From Paulownia fortunei (Eukaryota; Streptophyta; Magnoliopsida; Lamiales; Paulowniaceae): a stretch of 64,000 bases of DNA. Position 1 is the stretch's first letter, and each line of letters opens with the position of its first letter. The DNA is taken from positions 16,683,420 through 16,747,419 of the forward strand of contig CM033116.1 of assembly GCA_019321725.1 (NCBI GenBank), in the 5' to 3' direction. The position numbers and the translations under genes are program-made. Of this stretch, positions 12,440 through 25,593 are shown piece by piece. The notes under the pieces are model-generated. The model saw nothing but the letters and a program-made list of their open reading frames with translations, made no database searches and had not been told where the DNA came from.

Positions 12440-12880
12440 CTAGCGGTCCTTCTATATCCAATTTGCCATACCATCCCTAAACATCATTTGTGCCTCTATC
12501 TTATTCTAATTTAGATGCACATACTGACTAGCGGTCATTTTCTTCTCCAGTTGTTGGTCAGTTATATTGAAAATCTGATTACCTAGGTATAACTTATGTA
12601 TGAAGTTATGTAGAACACAACACACAATAACAATTTGTGTTTGGCATGGATGGAAGTAGCTACGAATGGCATCTTCCATTTCAAAATAGGGAATATTTTC
12701 TTGAGATTCCAAAACTACGCTTAATAACATTTTTTTAATTTTACGTGTCAGTAATTAAATAGCTCTGTAGGACCTATAGGCCCAAAATTAGACCCTGTCC
12801 ACTCAAGAAGATGGTATCTACGTTGCTTGTAATGTGCTATTTAGGTTAGCTGCATAAAATTGTTGATTCTATTCTATGCG
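12440..12880 (-). pseudogene. PIF/Harbinger DDE transposase C-terminal fragment
   Basis: On the minus strand, from 12880 downward, blocks of the DDE_Tnp_4 nuclease appear across frameshifts: RRYHLLEW, then GPTELFNY, NVIKRSFG, IVIVCCVLHNFIH and finally MFRDGMANWI, the usual C-terminal end of plant PIF transposases. The position of the third catalytic acid (NVIER in relatives) is Lys here (NVIKR), and several frameshifts and a stop are present. Only about the last third of the protein remains; the rest upstream is missing. No terminal repeats were found for it. Confidence 0.8.
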
Positions 12881-15685
12881 AGAAAAGTGAAAAGTATGAC
12901 AATATTTTGGTTTTAATGTTCCAAAAACGATAATATATATTGTGATACTTCTATTTCAATATAAGATTGATTAATTGTTGGTCCAAATTTTTTCTTTATG
13001 TGACATTGTTCATGCCATATTGGGATAAAACGTTAATATTTTAATTATTGTGATTACATTACCTTATTTATATAACATTAATAATGTGAGGTTAAAAAGA
13101 AAAAAATATTAGGATTAATTACATAGATGTCCCTTGATGTTTGAACAATTTACTAGAATGCCCATCTAGTTTGCATAATTACACTTACACCCCCTATCAG
13201 TGATGTTTTAGATATAGATTTGTCACCCAATCATTTCCCAAATTGAAATTTGACGATGTCAGGAAAAAAATGTGGTATTTTTCCAAACTACCACTGAGAT
13301 GTTTGATCTTCGATTTTGGCCAAATTTTGCAGATAAAAAATGCCTTTCTACACTGTGCATGTTTGGTGCACATGCTTATATGCCTAGATGTTATTAACAC
13401 ATAGTGTTAATACAATATTCAATCAAAAATTAAGAAACAACTTTTGCATTTAACTGTTGCATGATACATTATTTATAGCCCCATTTTTCTTATTTTCAAT
13501 GTTCTCAAATTATTAAATAACTTTATCAAGTAATTCTTCTACCTTTGTAGGTATCAAATATTAGGAAAAAACATGTAGGTGGTAATGTGGATGAAAAACC
13601 ACCATATTGGTTTTAGAAACCATTGGAACTTCTAATAGGCTTTTTATTGTCCTCCCCCTCCGTGGATTCTCCTATTGGTTGGAGCCATTTCTAATGGTGT
13701 TATGACGAGTACCATGGCCTTAATAGAGATACTCAAAGTGAGGTCGAAGGCAACAACATCTCTCAAATGAATGTGCACTGAAGCCCCTAAATTGCAAATG
13801 AATGATACTCAAGTTTTTGTGTATATAATTTATCAACTACGTGCTAAATTTTTTGGCATATTGGCCAACTACTTGTTCTGTTAGTTGTTGTTGTTAAAAA
13901 GTGATGTTATGCTATTATAAGTGACAATATGAAATAAAGTTAGAATTTCTATAAAGAACATTAAACATCAATATATTACATGAAATCAATCCCTAAATAA
14001 TCAATCTTTGCAAAAAAAAAAAAAAGTAAATTCCAACATACATTCCACTACACAATCATCGCATAAAAACCTTAATAGCCGACCAAATAACCCTCAACAA
14101 AATAAAATCCATCCAAGAAGTTTATGATCAGACATCTATTTACAAAAACAAATGATCAAGTGAGAAAACATAAAATACATCATTACCATTGTACCTAGCA
14201 AACTTTTGGCGACTAATAGCAGTAGCAAGTGCTTGATTAACTTAGCCAGTAGCATTATCTTCTCCAACTTCAACATGTATATTGAGCTTAGCATCATTTT
14301 CTTATCCATGACTCTATGTTCTATCTCATTTCCTTCTCCTTGACCATATTCTACCAAGCACTTCTACTAGGTTAATGTCATTGTCTATGTTCTTCTGTGT
14401 TGACGCACTATTTCCACTTATCCTATCCTGCCATATAAATAGGAAAAACACATGAATTGCAAAATTGATAAAAACTTAATACTAACAGTTGTATACACTG
14501 CTTATTTTGTTGCCTCATTTTTTACCCCACAATAGTTTTTTTATATGATATTTTGCTATATCTATGCTTATTACACAATCCGTATGTCTCGAAAGATTTC
14601 TTTCGGCTTTCATTGGCATTTGAAGAATGGCCCAAGCTCATGTCTCTTGTTTTTCCTAGGTCAACTTGGCAACATTTTCAATGGTGGAGTGAGTGAGGTG
14701 GCTGGTATATCCTTTAATCTTGTATAGGATAGATCACTGCATTGTAGGCCTTCATGTAAGTATTTCTTGAAAAGATGGTGTTAGTGAACCTCTTAAAGCT
14801 CTACCCAAACATGTATGCCTACATGGGATACATATAGATACCAAATTCTATAATCACAACTCCTAGTGTGTAGGTTAACGTGATTCATATATTTTAGTCT
14901 AACCGAATACTCATGTAGGCTTGACACCATCAGATGGAAATTCTAAACTAATCCATTTTAGCATTTGCCTTCTTCAAGATGTTTCTCATTATGTCTTTGG
15001 CCTATGCCAACCCCTTATCGTACCTGTTGTGAAACCTTATCATCAGCTTGGACTCCAAACCCTCCAACAATGTAAGTATAAGCTTAGACCTCAATTCACC
15101 AACCTAGACATTGAAAACCTCCACAATATTATTGTTACATGGTCATTTTTCAGGTCAGTGGGAAAACATGCCAAGCCAACATGCTAATTTCTATTTTTAT
15201 CAAATCAATCATATGTATCAGATTTCAGTTCTCTGATTTTATCCATGCCAAAATTGAAGTCTGATTTATTGAATGACATTGAAGCCACCTAGAAGTACTT
15301 TTTCAGCTGCATTCTTGAAAAATGTTGCCTAAAATTGGCATATAAGTGTCTCGCAAACCTCCTATTCACTGCATAAACACCATCTCCTCAATGGTCCCCA
15401 TGTAGCCGAAAGATTGAAAACATATTCACTAAAATAACACCCTATTAATATATATAACATTAAAACACACTAGTAGGTGTTGTTAGGCAAATTAAATTAA
15501 ATCCTTACTACTAAAATATTTTACAAGTATAGTACAAGTAAGGATCATTCCTATGAAGACCGAAGCTAATCAATTTACTATCGACTTTAAAATTGAAGAC
15601 TTGACTCATTAATTGCTAACCTAAAGTCCTAATACTTAAGACATGGACTCACGAACAAATATGGGTTTTTGAATCAATTAGCTAA

Positions 15686-16475
15686 GATGTCCATGGCTTT
15701 CCTTCTGTTATGTAAATCTAGATTCATGGTGGTTGAAGCCCATTTCTGCAACTTATTTCTTCTCTCTCTAGGTTTTCATGGATTTTCTATAAGCACATCT
15801 ATTAAAATAAATTCCATCCAAGTAGCACTTGCCTCATTCATAATCCTAACCCTTACCAAGTAGGCTCTTGGATGATAGACTTAATACAAAGTGTCACTCC
15901 ATATAGTAATGGAGAAACATGTATTCTCCATTAAGATCCCTTTTATAGTGTACTTACAAGTCACTCTTGTCCTTTCGTTCTTAATCCCCACTATCTGTAA
16001 TCCTTCACTAATTACATATCCTCAGAAACTTTTTCTAAATTTGCCTACATTGGCAAAGATCATGCCCTTCTAAAGTACAACCCTATCCCAACTTGATTAG
16101 GAACCTCAATCTCATTGATGTTGAAGTATGATCCTATTGGGTCAAAAACATTCTTATCCTCAAAGTCATCACTCGACTCTAAGCCAACCAAATTATTAGA
16201 AGATAGTAATCATCCAATATATAATTACTTAAATCCCCATCCATATCATCATTTAACTGATTATCAATCCCAGGATGACCTTACCCATCTTGGCCACTAA
16301 TAACTCTTCACCACTCTCACTCTGATCTGAATCGCTCTTTTTCCCACTCTCATCATGCTACCCCTTTTTAAATCTACATTACTCATATTTTGTTTACATC
16401 AAAATGATGCTTGTTAGCCTTAATCCCATCATCACAACCTCACTAATATTCCCAACACTCCCACTAATCGACCCA
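15686..16475. repeat. Internal direct repeat of MULE, copy 1
   Basis: About 790 bp similar to 17296-18037, offset about 1.6 kb, with shared words such as TCCATGG and GGTGGTTGAAGCCCATTT. It covers the N-terminal DNA-binding part of the transposase remnant. Confidence 0.8.
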
Positions 16476-17295
16476 ACCTAATATCAATAGTTTCATTTAT
16501 TCTAATCTCAACATAGAATCAATAGTTTTATCTATGCATGTTTGACTATCCTTAGTATCAACACTCTTGGTCCTTTGACTCCTAATTCCTATTAAACACA
16601 AAATATTTATAAGAACTTAAGAATGACAAGAACAAAGCAAGAAAAGTATAAAGGAATTGATAACACCATATGCAAAAATATGCACATATCACACACCCAT
16701 TTAATAATTATAAACATTACTAAGAAACCAACTGTATTATATAAAACATTACTTTGAAAACCCTTGAAGATGTTAATAACATTACACTTACACCCCTCAT
16801 ATGGATAATATGTTGTAACAAAAATAATAATAATAAAAAAGAATAAGATGAAAAACATATCATTTATATGTCACTCATGAATATCCAAGCCTCTCATTAA
16901 AGCCTATGAGCATTTCATTAAGACATTAGACAAAGAAACAACAATTTCCTCGCATTTAGACTTTACCACACCAATTGCAACAAGAAACATGCTATTGTTG
17001 CCATCTAACCCAATTGTTGACAACCCGCCATATGACCCTTAAGATGACATCCATCAAATCTAAGAAAAGGGGATTGCAACCATTCAAGAAACTAGATTTC
17101 AAAGCATCTAACTCAAAAAATACATTTTTAATTAAAGGTGAAGAAATTATATGCTACAGTTGACACCACATCATGATATCTCCCATCCTCATCCAAACTC
17201 TAGTTTATTTTCACTACACTTGTAGGATTGATTATTCTTTCCATCTCAGCATAATGGGGAAACTTAGCATAGGAAGCCCCATGATTGCCATAGTT

Positions 17296-18037
17296 GATGT
17301 CCATGGTCTTCCTTCTGTTCCTGTGAACCTAGATTCTTGGTGGTTGAAGCCCATTTTTGCAATATCTTTCTTATCTCTCTAGGTTTCATTTATGAATTTC
17401 TCTTAACACATCTATTAACATAGATGCTATCCAAGTATCACTTGCCTCTTTCACAATAATACAAAAAGTCACTCCATATGGCAATGGAAAAACATGTATT
17501 CTCTATTAAGAGTCTTTTGAAGTGTACTTACAAGTCACTCTTGTCCTCTCATTCTTAATCCCCACTATTTGTAATCCCTCACTAATTACATATCCTTATA
17601 AACTTTTCCTAAGTTTGTTCACATTGGCAAAGATCTTACCCTTTACAAGTACAACCCTATACGGGCTTGCTTATGAACCTCAATCTCATTACTGTTCAAG
17701 TATGGTCCCGTTGGGTTAAATACACATTTATCCTCAATGTCATTACCCGACTAAATAATTAAGAGATAGAAACTGTCCAATGAATAATTACTTAAATCCC
17801 TATCTCTATCATCATTCAACTGATTAAAAATCTGAGGATGACCCTCCCCATCTTGGCTACCAATAGCCCTATACCATTCTCACTCCCATCCAAATCACAT
17901 ATTTTCTCACTCTTGTCATGCTACCCTTTTCTAAATCTGCATCACTCATATTTTGTTTACGTCAAAGTGATGCCTATCAACCTCAATCCTATCATCACAA
18001 CCTTACTGATATACTGAACACTCCCACTAACAATCCC
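17296..18037. repeat. Internal direct repeat of MULE, copy 2
   Basis: Second copy of the segment at 15686-16475, with substitutions and indels throughout. The two copies lie in the same orientation inside the element. Confidence 0.8.
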
Positions 18038-18782
18038 ATCAAATAATGGAACATGGCCATTCCATAAACTCTAAATTTAAGCATTCTAAACATAAATAGA
18101 TACACTGAAACCCCAAAACTCACCCAAAAATTAAAAACAACAATTTTTAACATAAATTATTTTTGGAACATATTACACTAAATAAATCCCTAAAATAATA
18201 ATATAAATGTTTCATTTTCAATAAATAATAAAAATATCCTAAAACATAAATTTGAAGATGAATAAAAACCCTTAATCAAACCCAATCCCAAAATAACAAA
18301 ATGTATGTACTAAAATGTGCAAAAAACCAAGTATTTTTCTTGCTCAAAGTGATGATAGTGTGTGTATAAAAAAATTGGGTTCGAGGGTTATCTTTTCATG
18401 TCAGATCTCCATGGAAAAACCACCAAAAAAATGAATTTTTATTTTGTGGATAGAGGGAAAGTTTTTGAAAACAACATCCCTACTATTCAACATTTGTTTT
18501 TGGCCAAAAAATGTGGAGTTTTAGAGAAGTTGTTCAGAGGGAGAGGGTGGTTTGTAACAATAGGCCATTTACCTTTGATATAGAGACGGATAATTTCATC
18601 ACACAAGTTTTTTTTGGATAGAATTCTTTTTTTTTTGGTTGTTTATGGAGGGGCAAAATAACATTTTGCTTTTTTTCGTAACTTTTTGGCCAACAACTCC
18701 GACAAAGGGTGTCCGTGTAAATTTTCAAAAAGTAGGGGTTGTTTCTATCACTTGACCAAATCTCAAGAGTTGTTGTAATTAC

Positions 18783-19176
18783 TTTAAAGTATTATTTAAC
18801 TTGCAAGTGGGCCGTAGCTATATTTGAATTAATGGAGCAATATATCAAATATTAATAATGTTACTATGACAAAACAAGAGTCCTATATTTGAAAACATTG
18901 ATCTTGAAAATAAGCTTGTTTAATTCCTCTAATTGAAAAGTCTTGAAAAAAAACAAATGGTATCTTTGTAAAAGGGGTAAGATAAAATACTTTTTCTGTA
19001 GCTTAAATAGTAAAAAAAAAATGAAAGAGAAGACAACAAGGCTTTAGTTTTATATGGTTGTATTTGACACTCCTTGGAGCCCCATTTATTAACATGAAAT
19101 TGAATATTGAATATCTTGTATCGTTTGATAATTGTTGATGAGTTTGACTGAATAAGTTTATAAATAGTGATTTATA
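18783..19176. other. Intergenic DNA, no gene seen
   Basis: AT-rich sequence between the MULE and a Stowaway-like MITE; no coding or structural signal recognised. Confidence 0.5.
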
Positions 19177-19441
19177 CTCTCTCCGTACAAAAGAAATAAA
19201 AAATAAAATAGCCTTTTTTTTTTAAGTTGACTTGTCAATTTAACAATTTTTCTTGGTGCAATAATGAATAATTTGTCAATTTTTAAAACTGCTTGAATAA
19301 TATAAGATAACATAAAAAATACTAAGATTTGAAAGTCTAGTAATATGAAAATTGTTAAAATATTACTATAGTAAGTTAATCAAAAGATTAAAAAATTTGA
19401 TTTTATATTATAGCAAAAAGAACAATTATTCTAAAAGAGAG
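19177..19441. mobile_element. Stowaway-like (Tc1/mariner) MITE
   Basis: A 265-bp AT-rich segment that starts CTCTCTCCGTAC, close to the CTCCCTCCGTCCC terminus of plant Stowaway MITEs, and ends in the complement CTCTCTTTTAG. It is flanked by TA on both sides (19175-19176 and 19442-19443), the expected target duplication. No coding capacity. Confidence 0.6.
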
Positions 19442-19443
19442 TA

Positions 19444-20169
19444 TACTGCATGTCATGGGTGCATGCAAACCTCATTCTCAATCAAAGGCACATCACAATT
19501 TTCCTTATGGGAATTGTATTTTCTTTGACTATATGGTTGATTTGGATGCATAAAAGGCTTCCAAGAGAGATAAAAGTAATCTCATAGCTCGTTATTAGGG
19601 GAATTAAGAAAATGTATGAATCTTTTGTCATATATTTAGTGTTACATTTATGTGTATTGATAAGTGCTATACATGAAATTTTTCATAATGGACATTTTTC
19701 AATAAATGTATTATACATGATACAAGCACTGAAAAGTAATTGTTGTAAGAAATGGTAGATACATGTTGTAACACTCCCATTACTACATAACATATATATA
19801 ATATAATTTGACATGATAGAACTTGTGTGCATGCATGAAATATATTTTTTTTCTTTTTCCTGTAACAACTTAATAAATAATAAACTATTTTTCCCACTCA
19901 CAAACTAATATATATACCTGTAGATGACCCATAACAACCATAATATTTATATACCCATGTATAATTTTTTTTAAAAGTAACACACAATACAAGTCCTAAA
20001 ATTTAATACAGTAGACTCCAAAATCAAATAAGCTAACAATTAGCCCAACAAGTCGTCATCCATGTACATGGATCCTCAAAACCTGTAGGAACTCCAGCCA
20101 CTTGCCCACTAAATCCATGGTTTCAAGTATCACAAAACTCACCTATAATGTGTGAATTACGTGAGCTAA
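19444..20169. other. Intergenic DNA, no gene seen
   Basis: AT-rich sequence upstream of the Copia element. It ends in GCTAA, the left flank of that insertion. Confidence 0.5.
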
Positions 20170-20689
20170 TGTTGGGGTATCGATAGTATAAAATACACAA
20201 CAATAGTACTAATTATAGCAAGCTCTCAGGAAAGGCTGGAGGGGTTACAACGGTCCCACTTAAAACTCAGTCTTCTTAGACAGAACCTACTATTAAAAGT
20301 ACTATGCACAACGGACAAATATCCCAAAGTAAGTAAATATTGAATACTAACAATTAACAAAAGAATACCAGAATACTAAATGTGAAATTAAAAGACAAAA
20401 AGGAAAACACACACCAAATTTGATAACGAAGTTCGGCCAACTTTTGTCTATGTCTCCAGGCACCGCAACTGCGACAACTGCTTCACTAATCTCGCGAACA
20501 AATTACAACTTGGGTAAAATTACCCACAACTTAGAATTTCCTAATTAAAGAAATTCTACAAATATAGAGAGAAGATAATATTTTGGTGTGTTTCAAAACA
20601 AGGTGGAATAACCTATTTATAGGCTAAGGAAAAAAAGTCCCTTTGGTATTTAACCGATGTGGGATGGAAATAAGCAAAAAAAAACAACA
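20170..20689 (-). repeat. Copia 3' LTR
   Basis: TG...CA-bounded 520-bp copy, about 96% identical by eye to 24838-25359. On the minus strand it follows the polypurine tract AAAGGTGGAGATTTG (complement of 20690-20704). Confidence 0.95.
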
Positions 20690-20811
20690 AATCTCCACCT
20701 TTGCGCATTTTTCAATCCCACTCAAAATTCAAATTATTGTCTTCTCAACAAATGAAATAGTCTTCTGTAGTGCCTCCAAATGCGCCTTTTTGGCGCCATC
20801 TCAAATGTGCA

Positions 20812-23800
20812 GAATATTGGTCAAGTCTAAACAATGTTTAAACTTAACTGTTGTGACAACTTTAGTCATTATATCTGCGGGATTCTTGTAGTATGAATCT
20901 TCTGAAGATGTATATTACCTTCTTCAAGAATCTCCCGTACAGAGTGATAGCGAACATCAATGTGCTTCGTTCTTGCATGAAAGACTTGATTTTTCGCTAA
21001 GTGAATAGCGCTCTGACTGTCACAATGCACTGTAATGTACTTCTGACTAACTCTTAAGTCTTCAAGCAAACTTTGAAGCCAAATTGCTTTCTTTACAGCT
21101 TCAGTGACTGCCATATACTGTGCCTCTGTTGTAGACAAAGCAACCGTAGACTGTAAAGTAGACTTCCAACTGACTGGTGCTTTGGCAAAAGTAAACAAAT
21201 ATCCAGTCGTTGACCTTCGATTATCCAAATCACTTGCATAGTCAGAATCACAATATCCAACTACACTTTGACCAATTTTACCATCCTGCTCAAAAACTAA
21301 ACCAACATCTACAGTATTAAGAATATACCGTAGAATCCATTTCATAGCTTGCCAATGACCTTTACCCGGATCATGCATATACCTGCTCACAACTCCAACT
21401 GCTTGTGAAATGTCAGGCCTCGTACACACCATTGCATACATCAAGCTACCAACTGCATTAGCATACGGGACTTTGGCCATGTACTCTTGTTCTTCATCAT
21501 TCTTTGGTGATAAATGTGCACTAATCTTCAAATGAGGAGCAAGTGGTGTACTTATAGGTTTTGAGCTTTCTGTCATACCAAAACGTTGTAGTACCTTCTT
21601 CAAATATTACTTCTGAGTCAAACAAAGCTTGCTTCTCGTTTTGTCCCTACTTATCTCTATTCCGAGAATCTTCTTGGCTTTCCCTAGATCTTTCATTTCA
21701 AACTCTTGATTCAATTGAGCCTTCAATTTGTCAATCTCCATTTGGCTCTGAGATGCGATCAACATATCATCAACATATAAAAGTAAGTAAATGAAAGATT
21801 CATCTTGTAACTTGTGTAAGTACACATAATGATCATATTTGCTTCGAGTGTACTTCTGCCTCATCATAAACTTATCAAATCGCTTGTACAACGATTTGTA
21901 AACCCAATTTTCTTTCCCAACAACTTTGAATCCTTATAGCTGAGTCATGTAGATTTCCTCTTCCAAATCACCATGCAAGAATGTCGTCTTCACATCAAGT
22001 TAAGCTAACTCCAAATTCAACTGCGCTGCCAAGGTCAACAAAATTCTAATGAAAGAATGTTTAACAACTGGAAACTCATTATAATCAATTCCTTCCTTCT
22101 GAGCGTAGCCTTTAGCTACCAATCTTGCCTTGTAGCGCATATCATTCTTGCTAGGAAATCCTTCTTTCTTTGCAAATACCCATTTGCATCCAATTGTCTT
22201 CTTGCCTTTTGGTAGTTGCGTCACCTTCCAAGTCTTGTTCTTCTGAAGAGACTGCATCTCTTCCTCCATAGCACCTTTCCACTTCTCACTTTCTGAACTT
22301 CGAACTGCATCTTGAAAAGTGGATGGAACATCATCATCTACAACTGGAAGTGCATAAGCCACCATATCTGCAAATCGAGCAGGTTTGTGAATTTCATATC
22401 TAGGCCTTCTCATTGCAATTGGTTTAGGTTGCTCCAACGATTCTTGGGTCTGAACTTCTTCTTCTTCATCTGACAAATCCTCTGTTACTGGATTGTCACA
22501 CTTAGCTGAAAATTTTGCCATTCCTTCTACCTCCACCTGCTTTGGTGTATGCTCCACCTGTTGTGGAGTACTGTCGGTCTTTTCACGTGTTACTTTTTTC
22601 AGCATGGCAAGTTCATCAAAGATAACATCTCTGCTAAACAACACTTTCTTTGACTCGAGACACCAAAGTCGGTATCCCTTTACGCTAGAGGTGATTTCCA
22701 TGAATAATGCCTTTTTTGCTCTCGGTTCTAATTTTGATTCCTTCACATGATAGTAAGCAAGAGAACCAAAAACATGTAAGGAATCATAATCAGCAACAGG
22801 TTTTTCAGACCATACCTTTAAAGGTGTTTTACCACCTATTGCGGATGATGGCAATCGATTTATGAGATGTTGCGCATATGTCGCAGCCTCAGCCCAGTAC
22901 TGTCTGCCCAACCAGCATTGGACAACATACATCGAACTTTCTCCACCAAGGTTCGATTCATGCGTTCTGCTACCCCATTTTGTTGTGGTGTCCTCCTGAC
23001 TGTAAAGTGTCGAACAATGCCATACTTATGACAAACATCTTGGAAGGGATCGCTTGTGCATTCTCCACCATTATCTGTTCGGAGAACTTTGATCTTTCTT
23101 CCAGTCTGATTCTCAATCTGTGTTTTCCACTTAAGGAAAATTCCAATCACTTCATCCTTAGTCTTCATAGTATACACCCAAACTCGTCTGAAAAAATCAT
23201 CAATAAAAGTGACAAAATAATGTTTTCCTCCCAAAGATAGTGTCTTGGAAGGTCCCCAAACATCTGAGTGAACATAATCTAAAATACCTTTTGTATTATG
23301 AATAGCAGTGCCAAACTTCACTATTTTTTGTTTTCCTAGGACACAATGTTCACAAAAATCAAGTTTACATACCTTTCCACCTTTCAATAATCCTTGCTTC
23401 GCCAGAGTTTACAAGGATTTTTCACTGGCATGTCCCAAGCGCATATGCCAAAGCTTGGTTGCTTCAAAATCCTTGTCATTGTTTGAAATAGCTGCTGATG
23501 CTGTCCCAATAACTGTACTACCTTGGTAGTAATACAAATTATTTCTTCTGATACCTTTTATCACCACCAGTGCGCCGGAAGTAGCTTTCAAAAATCCATC
23601 TCGCATAGTCACAACTAAACCTTTGACCTCCAAAGCTCCCAAGGAGATAAGATTTTTCTTCAAATCCGGCACGTACCGAACATCCATCAGAACTCTGGTC
23701 GAACCATCATGATTTTTCAATCGAATTGAACCTATCCCAGTTGTCTTACAAGCATTATCATTGCCCATGTAAACAACTCCTCCATTGATCTCCTGAAAAT

Positions 23801-24759
23801 CGAAGAACCACTCCCTTACGGAAGACATATGATAGGTGCATCCAGAATCTAAAATCCATTCGTCTGAATGGGATGTTGAAGGCAATACCACCAGTGAAAA
23901 TTCTGAGTCTTCACTTTCACTTTCAGCTACACATGCATCTTGAGTAGCTTTTCCTTTCTTCTTCAATTTGGGGCAGTCTTTCTTCCAGTGTCATTTCTCA
24001 TGGCAGAAAGCACACTCATCTTTGGCAGGTCTGGATTTTGAACGGGATCTCCAACTTCTTCCCTTCTTTTGGCTTTGTGATCGTCCTCTTGCAACCAATG
24101 CTTCATCTTCTGCTGCTATGTGCTTGTTTTCTTTTTTATTCTTTTTTCTTAATTCATAACTATACAAAGCAGCACAAACTACAACAAGAGATACATCATC
24201 TTTCCCATAAAGTAAAGTAGTTTCTAAATGTTCAAATTCATCAGGAAGGGATGATAACAACATCAAAGCCAAATCCTCATCACTAAAGGTTACATCCAAA
24301 TTAAATAAATCTGCAACCAATTGATTAAAGACAGTAATATGATCATTCATAGATGTACCTGGGCGGTACTCAAACCGGAACAAATGCTTCTTCATGAGAA
24401 GTTTATTCTGACCACTCTTTTTCACAAATTTGTCCTCCAAAGCCTTCCACAATGTGTAAGCAGAATTTTCATTTTTAAATGCATATTTCTGCTCTTTGGA
24501 CAAGCACGATCGAATTGTTCCACATGCCAAGTGGTTAATGGTTTTCCACTCTTTTTCTTCAACATCATCTGGTTTCTTTTCTTCAATGGCGATGTCTAAA
24601 CCTTGCTGAAATTAGACAATCCAGCACCTCGCCTTGCCACATGCCGAAATGACCCGTACCATCAAATATCTCCACCGAAAATCTAACATTTGGCATTACC
24701 ATCCTTCCTGGTATGGACGAGGAGGTTGATGCTCCGGTTGTGGAAGATTCAGTAGTCAT
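20812..24759 (-). pseudogene. Copia gag-pol polyprotein, disrupted
   Basis: One long frame in origin, starting at the ATG at 24759. Recognisable in order: gag with a CxxC zinc knuckle (CAFC near 24005), protease (DSGCTYHM near 23850), GAG-pre-integrase and integrase (HSDVWGP and TDNGGE, 23.3-23.0 kb), reverse transcriptase with the YVDD motif (near 21775), and RNase H (CDSQSAIHLAKN, near 21000). Breaks seen: a frameshift near 24612, stops at 23991-23993 (inside the zinc knuckle) and 23409-23411, a frameshift near 22905, stops at 22000-22002, near 21935 and at about 21607, and a frameshift near 20905. The element cannot produce its proteins, but the breaks are few, consistent with a fairly young copy. 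Confidence 0.92.
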
Positions 24760-24823
24760 TTCGAACTCAAATAATAGTATTCAATATTACAATCAAAACA
24801 AACGAGCCTAGGCCGAACCTTCG

Positions 24824-24835
24824 GCTCTGATACCA
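24824..24835 (-). promoter_or_regulatory. Copia primer-binding site (initiator tRNA-Met)
   Basis: The minus strand reads TGGTATCAGAGC, the classical initiator tRNA-Met complement, two bases inside the 5' LTR. Confidence 0.95.
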
Positions 24836-24837
24836 CT

Positions 24838-25359
24838 TGTTGGGGTATCGATATTATAAAATACACAACAATAGTACTAATTATAGCAAGCTCCAAGGAA
24901 AGGCTGGAGGGGTCACAATGGTCCCACTTAAAACCCAGTCTACTTAGACAGAACCTACTATCAAAAGTACTATGCACAGCGGACAAATACCCCAAAGTAA
25001 GTAAATATTGAATACTAACAATTAACAAAAGAATACCAGAATAGTAAATGCGAAATTAAAAGACAAAAAGGAAAAAGCACACCAAATTTGATAACGGAGT
25101 TCGGCCAACTTTTGCCTATGTCTCCAGGCACCGCAACTGCGACAACTGCTTCACTAATCTCGCGAACAAATTACAACTTGGGTAAAATTACCCACAACTT
25201 AGAATTTCCTAATTAAAGAAATTCTACAAATATAGAGAGAAGATAATATTTTGGTGTGTTTCAAAACAAGGTGGAATAACCTATTTATAGGCTAAGAAAA
25301 AAAGTCCATTTGGTATTTAACCGATGTGGGATGGAAATAAGCAAAAAAAAAAAACAACA
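24838..25359 (-). repeat. Copia 5' LTR
   Basis: TG...CA-bounded 522-bp copy; on the minus strand it lies upstream of the primer-binding site and gag. Confidence 0.95.
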
Positions 25360-25593
25360 GTTAATACTCAGTAAATGAAAATCATGCACATTGAAGGGAT
25401 AATCCAACATAAATATAATGTATTTCTATGAGATCATGATAAGAATACAAACTTATGCATAAAAATAGTTTATTCAAAATTATTTTTCATCACTGGGCCC
25501 TTGGCCTACCTACTATGTACCGGATAGAGCTCTCAACAATATCAATAATCACATGGTCATAAATAGATCGACACAGTTCGGGGGCCATCTCCT

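Larger units (their letters stand above)
14540..18040 (-). pseudogene. MURA-like transposase remnant
   Basis: Broken minus-strand frames in the family order. A MuDR-type DNA-binding region at about 15.9-16.15 kb contains MIFANVGKFRKSFEDM. The MULE transposase domain lies at about 15.1-15.45 kb: RFARHLYANFRQHF, then SDTYDWFDK, then NIVEVFNV and KLMIRFHNRY. A SWIM-like region follows at about 14.7-14.85 kb (KAYNAVYS-like). Stops and frameshifts are frequent. The N-terminal region occurs twice (see the duplicated segment). Confidence 0.75.
13115..18782 (-). mobile_element. Mutator-like element (MULE), decayed
   Basis: Long imperfect terminal inverted repeats of about 80 bp: the left end (13115-13195) starts TTAATTACAT and contains ATTACACTTACACCC; the complement of the right end (18782-18700) starts GTAATTACAA and contains ATTTACACGGACACCC. 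Both have the alternating CCC and TTTG words typical of MULE ends. The interior encodes a broken MURA-type transposase on the minus strand. The expected 9-11 bp target duplication was not identified, so the exact borders are soft. Confidence 0.75.
20170..25359 (-). mobile_element. Copia LTR retrotransposon, full-length but coding-dead
   Basis: A 5.19-kb element in minus orientation with two LTRs of about 520 bp that begin TGTTGGGG and end CAACA. A primer-binding site complementary to initiator tRNA-Met lies beside the 5' LTR and a purine tract beside the 3' LTR. Flanking 5-bp repeats are GCTAA (left) and GTTAA (right), one mismatch. The domain order gag, protease, integrase, reverse transcriptase, RNase H is that of Copia (Tnt1/Tork-like). 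By eye the LTRs differ at about 18-20 positions, so insertion was moderately recent. Confidence 0.96.

Noticed and set aside
6529..12488. Inverted repeat between about 6529-6546 and 12465-12488 as ends of one large PIF element
   Set aside because: The right copy is coding sequence of the PIF transposase C terminus (FRDGMA), so the similarity is coincidental.
15686..18037. MULE internal repeats taken as LTRs of a retroelement
   Set aside because: No TG...CA ends, primer-binding site or purine tract; the repeats contain MuDR-type coding sequence.
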